Source: Larix kaempferi (Eukaryota > Streptophyta > Pinopsida > Pinales > Pinaceae). From it: 64,000 nucleotides of DNA. The notes below the pieces were generated by a model. That model was given only the letters and a program-made list of their open reading frames with translations, was not told the DNA's origin and searched no databases. A program made the translations under genes and the position numbers. The stretch lies in the NCBI GenBank assembly GCA_027924585.1, contig BSBM01000370.1, forward strand, positions 24,981,501 to 25,045,500, in the 5' to 3' direction. How positions within the stretch are numbered: position 1 is the stretch's first letter; every line of letters starts with the position of its first letter. Of the stretch, positions 1 to 11,339 are shown one piece after another.

Positions 1-656
1 GGGGATGGGTGTAGGTGTTGGGTAGCCTGCTTGCTTTGTTCTTATTTCTTATTACAATCAAATTAAATCAAGGAATGTTGCTGGTCCTTTATAATTTCAG
101 GATCCAGACAGCTTACAATGTCTCAAAAAATAAGCAAGAGGTAGTATAAGTTGTCTTGAAGGTCTTGAATGGATCAAAAGCAATGTTACAAATATCGACG
201 CAGCGAAAAAATCGGCAGGGTCCAGGAAACATTGTTTCGGGATATCTCGACAGCACATCAGCAAAAATCGGTAAACTTAAAAAATACAAAATATTTTTTT
301 TCAATTTTTTAAACATCTAAAGCAACAATAACATCAAAATAAACACATTGCCACATGAATATGAAAAGAAAACCGGTATATAAGATATATAAAATGTCTA
401 GAGATACATCACACATTAAAATGGATCATGTCCTACTCCTGAATACCGAATCATAAAAAATATAACAAATGTGATAAATTTGGAAAAAAACACCAAATGC
501 AAAAGCTCCATTCTTCAAATCTAATCGTTATGGTGAGTGAAATGATGAATAAAATCCTCCTTAGGCAAAATAGAAGCTCTCCTAGTCTCCTTGGCTCTCC
601 TCTCCTTGGCTGTAGCATCCAAATGAACCAAAACAAAGTGAATCTGTGGCCTTTAA

Positions 657-1720
657 TGTTAGTTTTGTACCTAGGGAAGTGTTCCCCTAGTGACTTTTGC
701 CTAAGTCACTTAGAAGGGGGAAAAAGTGACCCTCACATTAAAAGCTACTTAATGAGACTTTATAAAGTTAAAGTCACTTTTTGATAAATCTTAAGTGGGT
801 GAGTGAAATTTATTTAAGTGATTTAAATAAAAGGTATTTTCACTCTCAATGAATCTCAGCCATCGGATGAGATCTAATCTCCACCGTTGGATTAGAACCC
901 TAGGGTTTAGACAAAAAGGCTTGAGGGAGGCATTTGAGCTCACTTTTGAGAGATTCAAGAGGAGAGAAAGCGCTGGAGAGAGCAAGAGACCAAGAGCACG
1001 AATTTCAAGAGAGGATTTTAGCAAGTTTTCAGGTGGCACGACTTTCAAGGCAGCTTGAGGACATTAAATGCAGCACGATTTTCAAGGCAACAGCATTTAA
1101 TATTTCAGCACAGAAACCGAGGCATCCGTACAGCAGGTTGTGGGCACAAAAATCGAGGCATTCCGTACAACACGATTTTCGAGGTGTACAGATTCCGTAC
1201 AGTACGGATTTTTGGGCACAAAAATCGAGGTCCGTACAGTTGTATGGACTGTACCAGTTTGGCACAGTTTCCGAGGCACAAATCTGCACAGGAATCGAGG
1301 TTGGCACAGTTTTCAAGGTGCTGGAAATTAGCACAGATTTCGAGACAGCAGTGTGGCACAGAAATCGAGGCAGCCTCTGTGTATTTTTTCTAGGTGAAGA
1401 TAAGTACATTTTTTGCTGGAAAAAATTATTGTACTGAAATTACATTTGCTGAAGAATAATAAATCTCTCTCTCTCTAACTGGTTTTCCTCGTGGGGGTTT
1501 TTCCAGGGCTTGATTTTGGCCAAAACATTTCTGAGTCTATCATTTTCATGGTGTGAATGTTTAAATGTGTTTTTCAGCCTGTTAGAAGCATTTTACTGTG
1601 TGTTTAATTGTTACAGTAATTTTTCATAAGTAACCTACAGCCAATGCATAACCGGCTATAAGAGAAAACCACAAAATGTTGACATAAACCAGCAAACGGT
1701 AAAGTGCAGAAATTTCTACA
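657..1720 (+). repeat. 5' LTR of the Copia element
   Basis: Starts TGTTAGTTTTGTACC and ends TTTCTACA directly before the primer binding site. A TATA-like stretch (TTTATAAAG) lies near 758-766. A possible polyadenylation signal (AATAATAAA) lies near 1455, followed by a CT-run. The stretch 1066-1375 is a degenerate tandem array described separately. It pairs with the 3' LTR at 6120-7183. Confidence 0.95.
1066..1375 (+). repeat. degenerate short-motif array inside the Copia LTR
   Basis: Variants of GCACA(G/A)AAATCGAGG and GCACGATTTTCGAGG recur about a dozen times, often joined by CCGTACAG. Both orientations of the AATCGAGG/TTTCGAGG core are present. The same array is in the 3' LTR at about 6530-6840, with substitutions concentrated in it. 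Its position upstream of the likely RNA 3' end suggests a U3 or R regulatory array, but no function is shown. Confidence 0.75.
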
Positions 1721-1732
1721 TGGTATCAGAGC
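1721..1732 (+). promoter_or_regulatory. primer binding site, initiator Met-tRNA type
   Basis: TGGTATCAGAGC begins immediately after the 5' LTR. It is the standard plant Copia primer site, complementary to the 3' end of initiator methionine tRNA. Confidence 0.93.
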
Positions 1733-1846
1733 AAGGGGGCAGAAAACAGTGATAGTTTGCAGACACACAGAAATTTTCAGATCTCAGAAACTTCTTTTTT
1801 TTTTATCTTTTGTTAGTGGGCAGCGTTCTGTTGGGTTGGTGTTCAG

Positions 1847-2640
1847 ATGGCTACAGGTCTGAGGATTGAGGATAGGCTGAATGGAACAGAAAATTTTGTG
1901 CCTTGGAAGGCCAGAATCTTGTTGATTTTGGAGGAGAATGAGTTATGGGTGGAGGTGGTGAGGAACACTGCTGCCAACCCCATTGCCATTCCAGATGGCA
2001 CAGATGCTACAGCACTTTCAGCCTTCAACAAGAAGGACTGTAAGGCTAGGAGGATCATCCCTGATGCAGTTAAAGACCACATAATCTCTCACATTTCCGA
2101 GAAGACCAAGGCACATGAGATGTGGAGTGCCTTGACCAGCTTGTATGAGAGTTCCAATGAGAACAGAAAGATGGTTCTCAAGGAGAAACTCAAGAGTATC
2201 AAGATGAATGGAGGAGAGGGAGTCACAGCTTACCTCACTAGGATTTCTGCAGTTCGGGATGAACTGGCAGCGGTTGGTGAAGTGGTATCTCCTATTGAGA
2301 TAGTACGCACAGCAGTGAATGGGGCTTCAAAGTCCTGGAGTGCATTTGTGCAGGCCATAGTGGGTAGAGAGAACCTACCATCTTGGGAGAGACTGTGGGA
2401 TGACTTTGTGCAGGAGGAGACAGGAGGGGTCTCATACAGGGCAGTTCATCAAGTGGTGGGGCAGATGAGGAGAACGTGGCACTGACAGCCAAGGGTAAGA
2501 AGAAGAAGGGTCCCAAGAAGAATGGGGCCAAGGGGCAGCAGCAGCAGCAACCGCAGGGTGGATAGAAGAAGGACTTGAGTAAAATCAAGTGCTATTGTTG
2601 TCAGGCGTTTGGGCACTATGCATTACAGTGTCCAAGCAAG
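1847..2640 (+). pseudogene. Copia gag, broken by a frameshift and a stop
   Basis: An ATG at 1847 opens a 212-codon frame typical of the plant Copia Gag (UBN2-like) capsid region, with LNGTENFVPWKARI near the start and WSALTSLYESSNENRKMVLK in the middle. Around 2445-2460 the frame shifts and the reading continues through a lysine-rich stretch and a glutamine run. A TAG at 2563-2565 follows, then the zinc knuckle CX2CX4HX4C (CYCCQAFGHYALQC, about 2590-2631). Gag would package element RNA in cytoplasmic particles. In this copy the frameshift and the stop separate capsid from nucleocapsid. Confidence 0.85.
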
Positions 2641-4230
2641 AAGAAGAAGAAGGGACAGGGACAACAGACAGCAGCCTCTGCAGAGGTTGATGATTTTGGT
2701 GACAGGTTTCAAAGGGAGTTTTCCCTATATGTTGGACAAATTGAGAGAGAGAGAGTCTCCTTAGCCACCAGCACAGACATGGATATGGAGAGTGAGCATT
2801 CATTGTTGACAGGGCATCAGACAGGTCCATCCACCACTGGTACGTGGTACATTGACAGCGGAGCCTCAAGACACATGACAGGTACTCGGGAGTTGTTCTC
2901 CGAGCTATCACGGACAGCTAGAGAGGTGGAGGTGGTACTTGGTGACAACAACATTTTTAGAGCAGTGGGTTAGGGGACCATTACATTTGAGAGGGAGTCC
3001 ATGAGTCCCAGGACTTTGAGGGATGTGTTGTACGTCCCTGGGCTGAAAAAGAACCTTGTTTCAGTTTCCACTATTGAGGACAGGGGTCTTGGGGTGTGTT
3101 TCTCAGATGGGAGAGTGCAGGTGTTTCCCAAGACCACAAGTGTATCTACCCCCATGGATATTGGAGTTAGATGTGGACGACTGTACAAGTTATTGTTTCA
3201 GCCACAGCATGCTCTAGCACACGGCAGCAGCAGTGAGCTATGTGAGTTATGGCATAGGAGGATGGCCCATTTACATCACCCCACTCTGAGATTGTTGAGG
3301 AGCATGGTCACAGGTTTACCTGAGTTCGACACTGAGCAGAGTGATGTGTGCAGGGGGTGTGCTTTGGGAAAGTACACCAAGACTGCTTTTCCTAGCAGTG
3401 ACACGAGAGCAGCAGGAGTGCTTGACTTGATTCATTCTGACATTTGCGGTCCTATGTCCTCAGTATCTTTGACTGATCACGAGTACTATATCAACTTTAT
3501 TGATGACTACTCCAGGAAGACCTGGGTCTACTTCTTGAGGAACAAGAAGTCCCCACTTGTATTGAGTGTCTTCCAAGGGTTCAAAGCCCTTGTGGAGAAG
3601 CAGACGGGGAGGAAGATCAGGATGTTGAGATCAGATAATGGGGGTGAGTATACCTCCAAGGAGTTCAATGCTTTCAGCAGGCAGGAGGGTATACAGCGAC
3701 AGTTGACAGTTCCCTACACTCCTGAGCAGAATGGAGTAGCAGAGAGAAAGAACAAGTCGATTGTTGGAGCAGCGAGAGCCATGCTTCATGATCAGGAGTT
3801 ATCGTTCTTTCTATGGGCAGAGGCTTGCAACACTGCAGTGTATCTGCAGAACAGGAGTCCTCACCGTGCTTTGGGAAGGATGACTCCAGAGGAGATGTAT
3901 TCAGGCAAGAAGCCTGAGGTGAGTCATTTTCGGATATTTGGCTCTCTGACTTACTCTCACGTCCCTTCTAAGAAGAGGATGAAGTTCGAGCCCACTGCAG
4001 AGAGAGGTATCTTTGTGGGTTACAATGAGACTTTGAAGGCATATCGGCTTTACATTCCTGGCCAAAGGAGAGTTGTAGTGAGGCGAGAGGTGAAGTTTGA
4101 TGAGGAGAGGGCCTTCCGAAAGTCGAGAGAGATGGAGCAGGGAGAAACACCAGGTCCCACACCTCAGTTGAGACAGTCTTCTTCGATACAGGTTTCAGGT
4201 CCGCAGGTTTCTGGGGTGACTGGATCAAGG
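2641..4230 (+). pseudogene. Copia pol: protease and integrase region
   Basis: Frame 1 shows the aspartic protease motif DSGAS (Asp at 2854-2856). An in-frame TAG (2971-2973) interrupts it, and the GAG-pre-integrase zinc domain follows (WHRRMAH at 3250 onward, CRGC near 3349). The integrase core has its three acidic residues: Asp in HSDICGP (3439), Asp in RSDNGGE (3634) and Glu in NGVAERKN (3742). After about 4100 the reading becomes a Ser/Thr/Gly-rich linker. A one-base slip near 4225-4237 moves the true frame from 1 to 0, so integrase and reverse transcriptase are no longer in one frame. Confidence 0.9.
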
Positions 4231-6119
4231 GTACAGGCACAGCTTCTACAGGATCAGTGGTTCAGATTACAGGTACAGGGACAGGTTCAGGGACAGGCAC
4301 AGGTTCAGGATCACAGGTTTCAGGCTCACAGGTTACAGGGTCCTCAAGGACTAGTTCATCAACTACAGGTCCTCGGGGTGTTAGACCTTCTGCTTCTGGC
4401 ACTTCCTCAGATGAGGATACACCAGTTTGGGAGGAGCCTTCAAGGAAGAAGAAGCCTAAGTGGCTCCAGGACACCTTGAAGGAAGTAGAAGCATTTGGTA
4501 GACCTCAGGAGGCGATCAGGACAGTTGTTGAGCCAGACAGATATGGGATGGCCCTTGTTGCGAGTCTTCGTGACTCTGCGCCTTCTACCTTTGAGGAGGC
4601 TTCTCAGCATCAGGCATGGAGAGATGCCATGATGGAAGAGTACCATTCCATCATGAAGAATGATGCTTGGGAGATTGTGCCGAGACCTGAGGGGAAGTCA
4701 GTTGTGACTTCCAAGTGGCTTTACAAGGTCAAGCATGCTGCAGATGGCAGTGTGGAGAAATTCAAGGCTCGATTTGTGGCTAAGGGGTTCTCACAGGTTG
4801 AGGGAGTTGACTATGATGAGACATTTGCTCCAGTTGCTCGGTATTCCTCTATCAGGGCAGTGATATCTATAGCAGCAGAGATGGGTTGGAAGATCCACCA
4901 GATGGATGTGAAGACTGCAGTTCTAAATGGTCTTCTGCAGGAGGAGGTGTATTTGGAGCAGCCACAGGGATTCGAGATACATGGGAGAGATTCTCATGTG
5001 TGCAGGCTTAGGAAAGCCTTGTACGGTTTGAAGCAAGCTCCTAGAGCTTGGTACTCCAGGATCGATGCATATTTGACTTCGATGGGATTTCAGAAGAGTG
5101 AGGCTGATCCCAACCTTTACTACATTGTGGTTGGTGGTGATCCACTCATTCTTCTGTTATATGTTGATGACTTATTTATCACTAGAGATGAGCGTCTTAT
5201 TGCACACTCCAAGAGAGATCTTGCTGCTGAGTATGAGATGACTGATATTGGGCTGATGCATTACTACTTGGGGATGGAGGTTTGGCAGGAGCCTGGACAT
5301 ATTTTCCTAGGACAGGGGAAGTATGCAGCAGAGATTCTGAAGAGTTATCGGATGGAGGACTGCAGGCCTATGTCTACACCTATGATCACCAACTTGAAGC
5401 AACTTCATGCTTCAGAGGGTAAGTTGGTGGATCCCACACTATATCGTCAGCTCATCGGATCATTGATGTATCTGGTCAACACCAGGCCAGACCTGTGCTT
5501 TGCGGTCAACACTCTTAGCCAGTTCATGGTGCAGCCTAGGAGTGTGCATTGGACTGCCGCAAAGCACATCTTGAGATACCTAGCAGGGATAGTGGACTAT
5601 GGTCTAGACTACAGGGGTTCGGATGGAGTCAGTTTGGTTGGGTTCACAGATTCAGACTGGGCAGGTTGTGTGAGGGACTGAAAGAGCACTTCCGGTTGTT
5701 GTTTCAGCTTGGGCTCGGCAGCAGTGTCGTGGTTCAGCTGGAAACAGAAGTCCGTTGCATTGAGTTCTGCTGAGGCTGAGTATATGGCAGCCAGTCAGGC
5801 GACTTGCGAAGCACTGTAGCTTCGTAAGTTATTGGTAGATTTATTTGATCAGCAGCTGAGACCTACGGTGATTTATTGCGACAATCAGAGTTGCATTCAG
5901 CTCTCTGAGAATCTGGTTTTCCATGACAGGTCGAAGCACATTGAGATCAGGTACCACTTCATTCGGGACTACCTTCAGAGAGGGGCAGTTGAGCTACAGT
6001 ATATATCCATTGATGAGCAAGTTGCAGATGTCCTGACGAAGTCTTTGGGGAGGGGGAAGTTTGTCTTCTTCAGAGATAAGTTGGGAGTGGTGCGGAACAC
6101 CTTCCTCGGTAAGAGGGAG
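4231..6119 (+). pseudogene. Copia pol: reverse transcriptase and RNase H region
   Basis: Frame 0 begins in a GTGTGSG-rich linker encoded by a CAGGTACAGG-type minisatellite (about 4230-4350). It continues into the RVT_2 reverse transcriptase (WLYKVKHAADGSVEKFKAR, then the catalytic YVDD at 5160-5171). RNase H follows with TDSDWAG, KSVALSSAEAEYMA and DVLTKSLG. Two in-frame stops cut the RNase H part: TGA at 5679-5681 and TAG at 5817-5819. Apart from these the domain order and spacing are normal for Ty1/Copia. Confidence 0.92.
6109..6119 (+). promoter_or_regulatory. polypurine tract
   Basis: GTAAGAGGGAG lies directly before the 3' LTR, the place where plus-strand DNA synthesis of an LTR retrotransposon is primed. 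Confidence 0.8.
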
Positions 6120-7183
6120 TGTTAGTTTTGTACCTAGGGAAGTGTTCCCCTAGTGACTTTTGCCTAAGTCACTTCGAAGGGGGAAAAAGTGACCCTCACA
6201 TTAAAAGCTACTTAATGAGACTTTATAAAGTTAAAGTCACTTTTTGATAAATCTTAAGTGGGTGAGTGAAATTTATTTAAGTGATTTAAATAAAAGGTAT
6301 TTTCACTCTCAATGAATCTCAACCATCGGATGAGATCTAATCTCCACCGTTGGATTAGAACAACCCTAGGGTTTAGACAAAAAGGCTTGAGGGAGGCATT
6401 TGAGCTCACTTTTGAGAGATTCAAGAGGAGAGAAAGAGTTGGAGAGAGCAAGAGACCAAGAGCACGAATTTCAAGAGAGCATTTTAGCAGGTTTTCAAGT
6501 GGCACGACTTTCAAGGCAGCTTGAGGACATTAAATGCAGCACAATTTTCAAGGCAACAGCATTTAATATTTCAGCACAGAAACCGAGGCATCCGTACAGC
6601 AGGTTGTGGGCACAAAAATCGAGGCATTCCGTACAGCACCATTTTCGAGGTGTACGGATTCCGTACAGTACGGATTTTGGGCACGGAAATCGAGGTCCGT
6701 ACAGTTGTACAGACTGTACCAGTTTGGCACAGTTTTCGAGGCACAAATCTGCACAGAAATTGAGGTTGGCACAGTTTTTGAGGTGCTGGAAATTAGCACA
6801 GATTTCGAGACAGCAGTGTGGCACAGAAATCGAGGCAGCCTCTGTGTATTTTTTCTGGGTGAAGATGAGTACATTTTTTGCTGGAAAAAATTATTGTACT
6901 GAAATTACATTTGCTGAAGAATAATAAATCTCTCTCTCTAACTGGTTTTCCCCATGGGGGTTTTTCCAGGCCTTGATTTTGGCCAAAAAATTTCTGAGTC
7001 TATCATTTTCATGGTGTGAATGTTTAAATGTGTTTTTCAGCCTGTTAGAAGCATTTTACTGTGTGTTTAATTGTTACAGTAATTTTTCATAAGTAACCTA
7101 CAGCCAATGCATAACCGGCTGTAAGTGAAAACCACAAAATGTTGACATAAACCAGCAAACAGTAAAGTGCAGAAATTTCTACA
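6120..7183 (+). repeat. 3' LTR of the Copia element
   Basis: Aligns with 657-1720 over its full length, with about 30 substitutions and a few small indels, for example a 3-bp CAA difference near 6361 and a 2-bp CT difference near 6930. Ends TTTCTACA before the TTTAA target duplication. Confidence 0.95.
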
Positions 7184-7425
7184 TTTAAAACCCCTTTTCC
7201 GTCCACTAACATGCCTTGTCAAAAACTAGGGAAAGATCGAGATAAATCGGCGAAAAATCGGTTAGAAATCGGTGAAAAATCGACCAAAACACGCCCTATC
7301 AAAAAATCGGGAGAAATCGGCAAAAAATCGGGGTAAAAATCGCCGAAAAATCGAGCGCTTTGAAAAATCTCGATTTATCGCGAGTCGTCGATAAATCAGC
7401 CGATATTTGTAACATTGTTCAAAAG

Positions 7426-10029
7426 CTTGAAAATTCGCCAGCACGCCCTTCTACCTGCTCACTAAAGTCTGAAAAAACAGCAAGCTTTATTAGTATAAAA
7501 TGATCAAAGACACTTTAAGAATGTCTTTGGAAAACGCTACAAAAATTTTGATGGGCTCTTAAAATTGCTACTTTTACGATTATGTTACACTATCTTAGCA
7601 TCACATCACACCACAATTTAATACATTTACCATTAAAAAGGTTCTCTTTTACTTTAATTTAATAATTAAAATCAATAAAAGTAAAAGATGTCTAATTCAT
7701 TATTTTTAACGTATTAAATACGGTTTTAATAATGGTAAACTGATTCTTGAGCTAGCAAGGCTTGTACTTAGAAGATTATCCAAACATGGGGCCTAAGACT
7801 TGTGGTCATCTACATTCTTTTTGCGCAAATGAAACGTAACTCGAGATTTTCTGTTGGCTTCCAACACTTATTCCGGTACCTAGATTTGATTGCCAATGGG
7901 TTGACCTTAGAAGATGTATTGGGGCATGCTTCTTATTGGTTCTCTGGCTTACTCCTCATCACATAATGATGTCTCTTGGCTATTGTTGATCCTGTATGAA
8001 GTCGTCCGAGTTGGTGATGAACTTTGACATTGTTTTAAATTAAAACAAATAAATAATTAATAAAATAATACATTAAAAGAATTAAACTATTTTAAGAAAG
8101 AACAAAGTATTTTGTTTTGGACTATATATATATACTAATTCTTTTAATAAATGAAATTTGTTTAAAATTGAAAACATTCACGAAGGATGCATTCACTATT
8201 CAAACAATATATCAATAAACATTTATATGAAGATATTTGCATTTGTATGACTAAATGTGTGAATGCTTAAATACATGAGAGAGAATGAGTGGGAAGTCCA
8301 TATTATTTTATTTATTGAAAAGGATTTGTGTAATGCACCCATGCATATGGTGAATCTAGGATGAGTAGTCTATGCCAATTCCATTTTAAATCCATTGAAT
8401 AATTTTTGCAATCTAACAATTTTCATTTATTTTGACAGGTGAACGTACGAAAGAGAGATTGTCTATCCATTTGAATCAAAACACATTAATGGTCGCATTG
8501 TTTAATAAGTGAATCGATTGGAACGTCACGTGCATTCTGGAAGCTGACAATTAAGATGACTATCACACCAGCTCAGCCATTCAGCATTCAACTCCAACTC
8601 CGTCGTCAAACTGCCTATTGATAATTTATGCCATCTCTCCAGGAGCCTGATTTCGGACTTCACTTCTGAGCAATCCATGAGGAATCTGGCAAAACCATTC
8701 GAAACCCACATCCCAAATATGGTCATTTACCCCTAGGCACGGGAGGTTTTTGGAATTTCTTAACAGATCTAGAGAAAAACGTGCCCGAACAGACGTAATT
8801 TTTCCAGAATTAGGGTTACGGCCGGCTTTGTAAAATTAATAATTTGTTGAACGACCCAAAGCTTTGGGGATTCGGTTCTATCTTCTCCTGAGAGGTCTTA
8901 ATGTATAAATCAAGGTGTCCAAAGGAGCAGAGGGATCCATTCTCATTGTATGAGATGTCTGACATTGTAATTTTGTGAGAAAGAGATGAGTGCTATGAGT
9001 TTGTAAACAAGATTTGATCTTTAATGAAGCTGGTATATTTCTGAGATATTTTGATCTGGGTTAGCCATTTCCAATGCATGATCCAGGTTGGGAAGGGCCC
9101 CTCAATTTGGTAAATGCCCTGGTATTTCATTCACTAGATTAGATTGCATTTTTATTCTTAGCTTACTTAATTATTTTCAGTTGTGTTTTAAAATTGAACG
9201 ATTTGTTTTCAAATTGGTAATGTCCTGTCTTTTAATATCCTAGATTGCATTTTCTTTCCAGCTTGTGTGATTACTTTACAATAGCATTTTACCTTTAGCT
9301 CTGTATTTAATTATGCAATTGTTTCATCCAGGGATCTGCCTTCGATAAGGAACACCTGCAAATCATCCCCTTCCTCTTCATGCATTATTTTGTATTCCAG
9401 CACTTCACAACTCAGATCTGCAATTGCTCTCCCATCCCTGCACTCATGCATTCCAGCTACTTATTTTGCCACCTACGCTTAAAAATTATCTCAGCATTGT
9501 TTCTCTTTATTCACACCTATATCTCTGTTTTTGAATCTCCAGTTAACGCTACATGTTTTGATTGTTCATTGTGTATATTTTATTTTTATATTGTTTGTTG
9601 TGTCATCTTACACATATCCATTCCTTGTATATTCTGTATATTATGTTTGCTTTGTTTCTATCATTTATTTCACGGTTTCTTTTGTTTCAAATTAGATGTT
9701 TGTTATATCGTTTGTTATATTTGTTTTATATTAGTTGTGATGTTGTTTGCAATAATCATGCTTTTGTAAAACTATATTGTTTGTATATATTATTTTGTTG
9801 ATTAGTAGTAGCATCTTGAATTGTCTAAATTAGTAATTGTTTTAGTATTTGATTGTTATTATATGGTTAATATGTTATAAATACCTATGTCAATAAATAA
9901 AAGAGAACTAGGAAATCGTAGATTCAAACAATAAATCATATATCTCTAGCATTCTTTTACCATTAAAAATAGAAGCAATCCTCACTGAAATATAATTTCC
10001 TTTAAAAGACAGGTAACTCCCAACAGTAA
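7426..10029. other. unassigned AT-rich stretch
   Basis: No protein similarity or paired repeat ends were recognised. The stretch 8820-9480 has a more LTR-like or UTR-like texture (TATAAATCA near 8905), but no matching partner was found in the window. A 66-codon minus-strand frame at 8526-8726 is not recognisable. Confidence 0.4.
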
Positions 10030-11303
10030 ACAAGCAAGTGAAAAGATACAAGTTACCTCATATGCTTAGAGCATGGCACATCCAAACATCCAAAGAAGAC
10101 ACCAGAATAAGCCTCCAAAGCCTTTTATCCATACTCAACAAAAAAATGTTACAATATAGTGCAAGCAGAGGTTCGACCTTCTGATGCAAATGAAAGAGAA
10201 GAGGGATTCTTTTACAGCCAAAAGCATGCAAAGGAGGGCGCAAATCCTAAGAGAGGGGCACATCACTGATTAGGAAGTTAACTGGAAGCTTGTTACATTG
10301 ATTTAGGATTGACTGGAACTCAATCTAAAGGGGATTGCGCCACCTCTCAAGAGATAGGCGCATCCCTACCTTGGATTCTCACAACAAATAGTTGGCTGCC
10401 ACCTAGGAAAGTCGCCCAAGCATGAAGAAGTGCAACCTTCCTGAAGAGGAGTTAACTGGATCTCAACTGGATTTAATTGGAACCACCTAATCGGAGCTTG
10501 AGATGACATAGGAGAGATTGCTAGTTAACTTAGAACAACTTCGGACAAGCTCCAGACAAGTTTCCATTTATTTAGGAAATGACTTTTTGCATTTATTATG
10601 TCTTTTTTGGCCAATTAAATATGTATTTTTGGCCTTTTTCAAGCAAATATTAATTTGAGCGATAAATAATCACTCGAAACTTAGGAAAACTTAAAAGTGG
10701 GTTTATGGTTTTAACGGGTGCTCTGGCTTCAAAAACGAGCATCCACTTGACAAATTTTGCCCACTAACCATACTTTTATTACATTTTCGATTTTCCCAAT
10801 TAAACCATTAAAAAATGACTTGATTTTATGGGAAAAAAAATTCTAAAACATTAAAAAAACCTAGGGGGACCTAGCACATGTTCATACGACTCTAGAATAG
10901 TGTCTAGCATGGTAATAAACATTGACACATGAAATTTAATAACCTCCTACGGCCTAACCCCCAAGACGAGCATTCCGACTTTGGAGGAGCAAGAGAAAAA
11001 CTCGAAAATTATACTTCGCTAAGACACAAAGCATAATTAACAAGGGAAAAAACTCCTTGGAATACTTAGATTGATTGCTAAGTCCTAGAAATCCAAGTCC
11101 TTTACATAAAGCCATAATGCTAGCAAACTTTATTACAAACCCCATGGGGCATGAACATGTGAAAAAATTAAAAAAGGGGGGCCCAGAAAGGCCTAATTGA
11201 ACTTCCGAACACTGAAAAATGCACAAGTACTTGTGCAAACTTTGGCGGCTCACTTGAAGTCCAGCTGTGTGCAAACTTTGGCGGCTCACTTGAAGTCCAG
11301 CTG
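10030..11303 (+). repeat. left arm of a 1.3-kb inverted repeat pair
   Basis: The segment matches, in reverse complement, 12985-13347 joined to 16845-17790. Matching blocks run in order: AAACAAGCAAGT near 10031, the CAGAGGTT block near 10165, ACCATACTTTTATT near 10768, CAATTAAACCATTAAAAA near 10797, CATACGACT near 10884, and GAACACTG with the GGCGG box near 11205-11245. Identity is moderate, so the pair is old. The outer limit is approximate. Confidence 0.75.
11232..11303 (+). repeat. 36-bp tandem duplication
   Basis: A unit beginning TGTGCAAACTTTGGCGGCTC occurs twice without change, and a third copy starts but is incomplete. It lies at the inner edge of the left inverted-repeat arm. Confidence 0.9.
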
Positions 11304-11339
11304 TGTGCAACTTTAGGTGGTACTGGTAATACAGCCCAC

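Larger units (their letters stand above)
657..7183 (+). mobile_element. Ty1/Copia LTR retrotransposon, full-length but disabled
   Basis: Two LTRs of 1064 bp each (657-1720 and 6120-7183) start TG and end CA. They are flanked by the perfect 5-bp target duplication TTTAA (652-656 and 7184-7188). Between them lie a primer binding site, a gag-pol reading region in the Copia order (gag, protease, integrase, reverse transcriptase, RNase H) and a polypurine tract. The LTRs differ at roughly 30 positions by eye, about 3%, so the insertion is not recent but both ends are well kept. The coding region carries several stops and frameshifts, so the copy cannot make its own proteins. Confidence 0.95.
181..7417. 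mobile_element. non-autonomous hAT element split by a Copia retrotransposon
   Basis: The left end at 181 reads CAATGTTACAAATATCG and the right end at 7417 is its reverse complement, giving a 17-bp terminal inverted repeat. The flanking 8 bp are ATCAAAAG (173-180) and TTCAAAAG (7418-7425), a 7/8 match that fits the 8-bp target duplication of hAT transposons. Both subterminal zones are full of AAATCGG-type repeats (about 200-275 and 7228-7400). Without the nested Copia element the transposon is about 700 bp and holds no transposase similarity, so it would depend on a transposase in trans. The Copia insertion is younger than this element. Confidence 0.8.

Noticed and set aside
1029-1437. Overlapping frames on both strands in the Copia LTR
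   Set aside because: They arise from the degenerate motif array and recur in the other LTR; no protein similarity.
8526-8726. Minus-strand frame of 66 codons as a possible host exon
   Set aside because: No similarity recognised, no partner exons, and the splice sites are not convincing.
9380-9801. Open frames of 129 and 79 codons on the plus strand
   Set aside because: The translations are Cys/Phe/Ile/Tyr-rich products of a T-rich stretch with no domain pattern.
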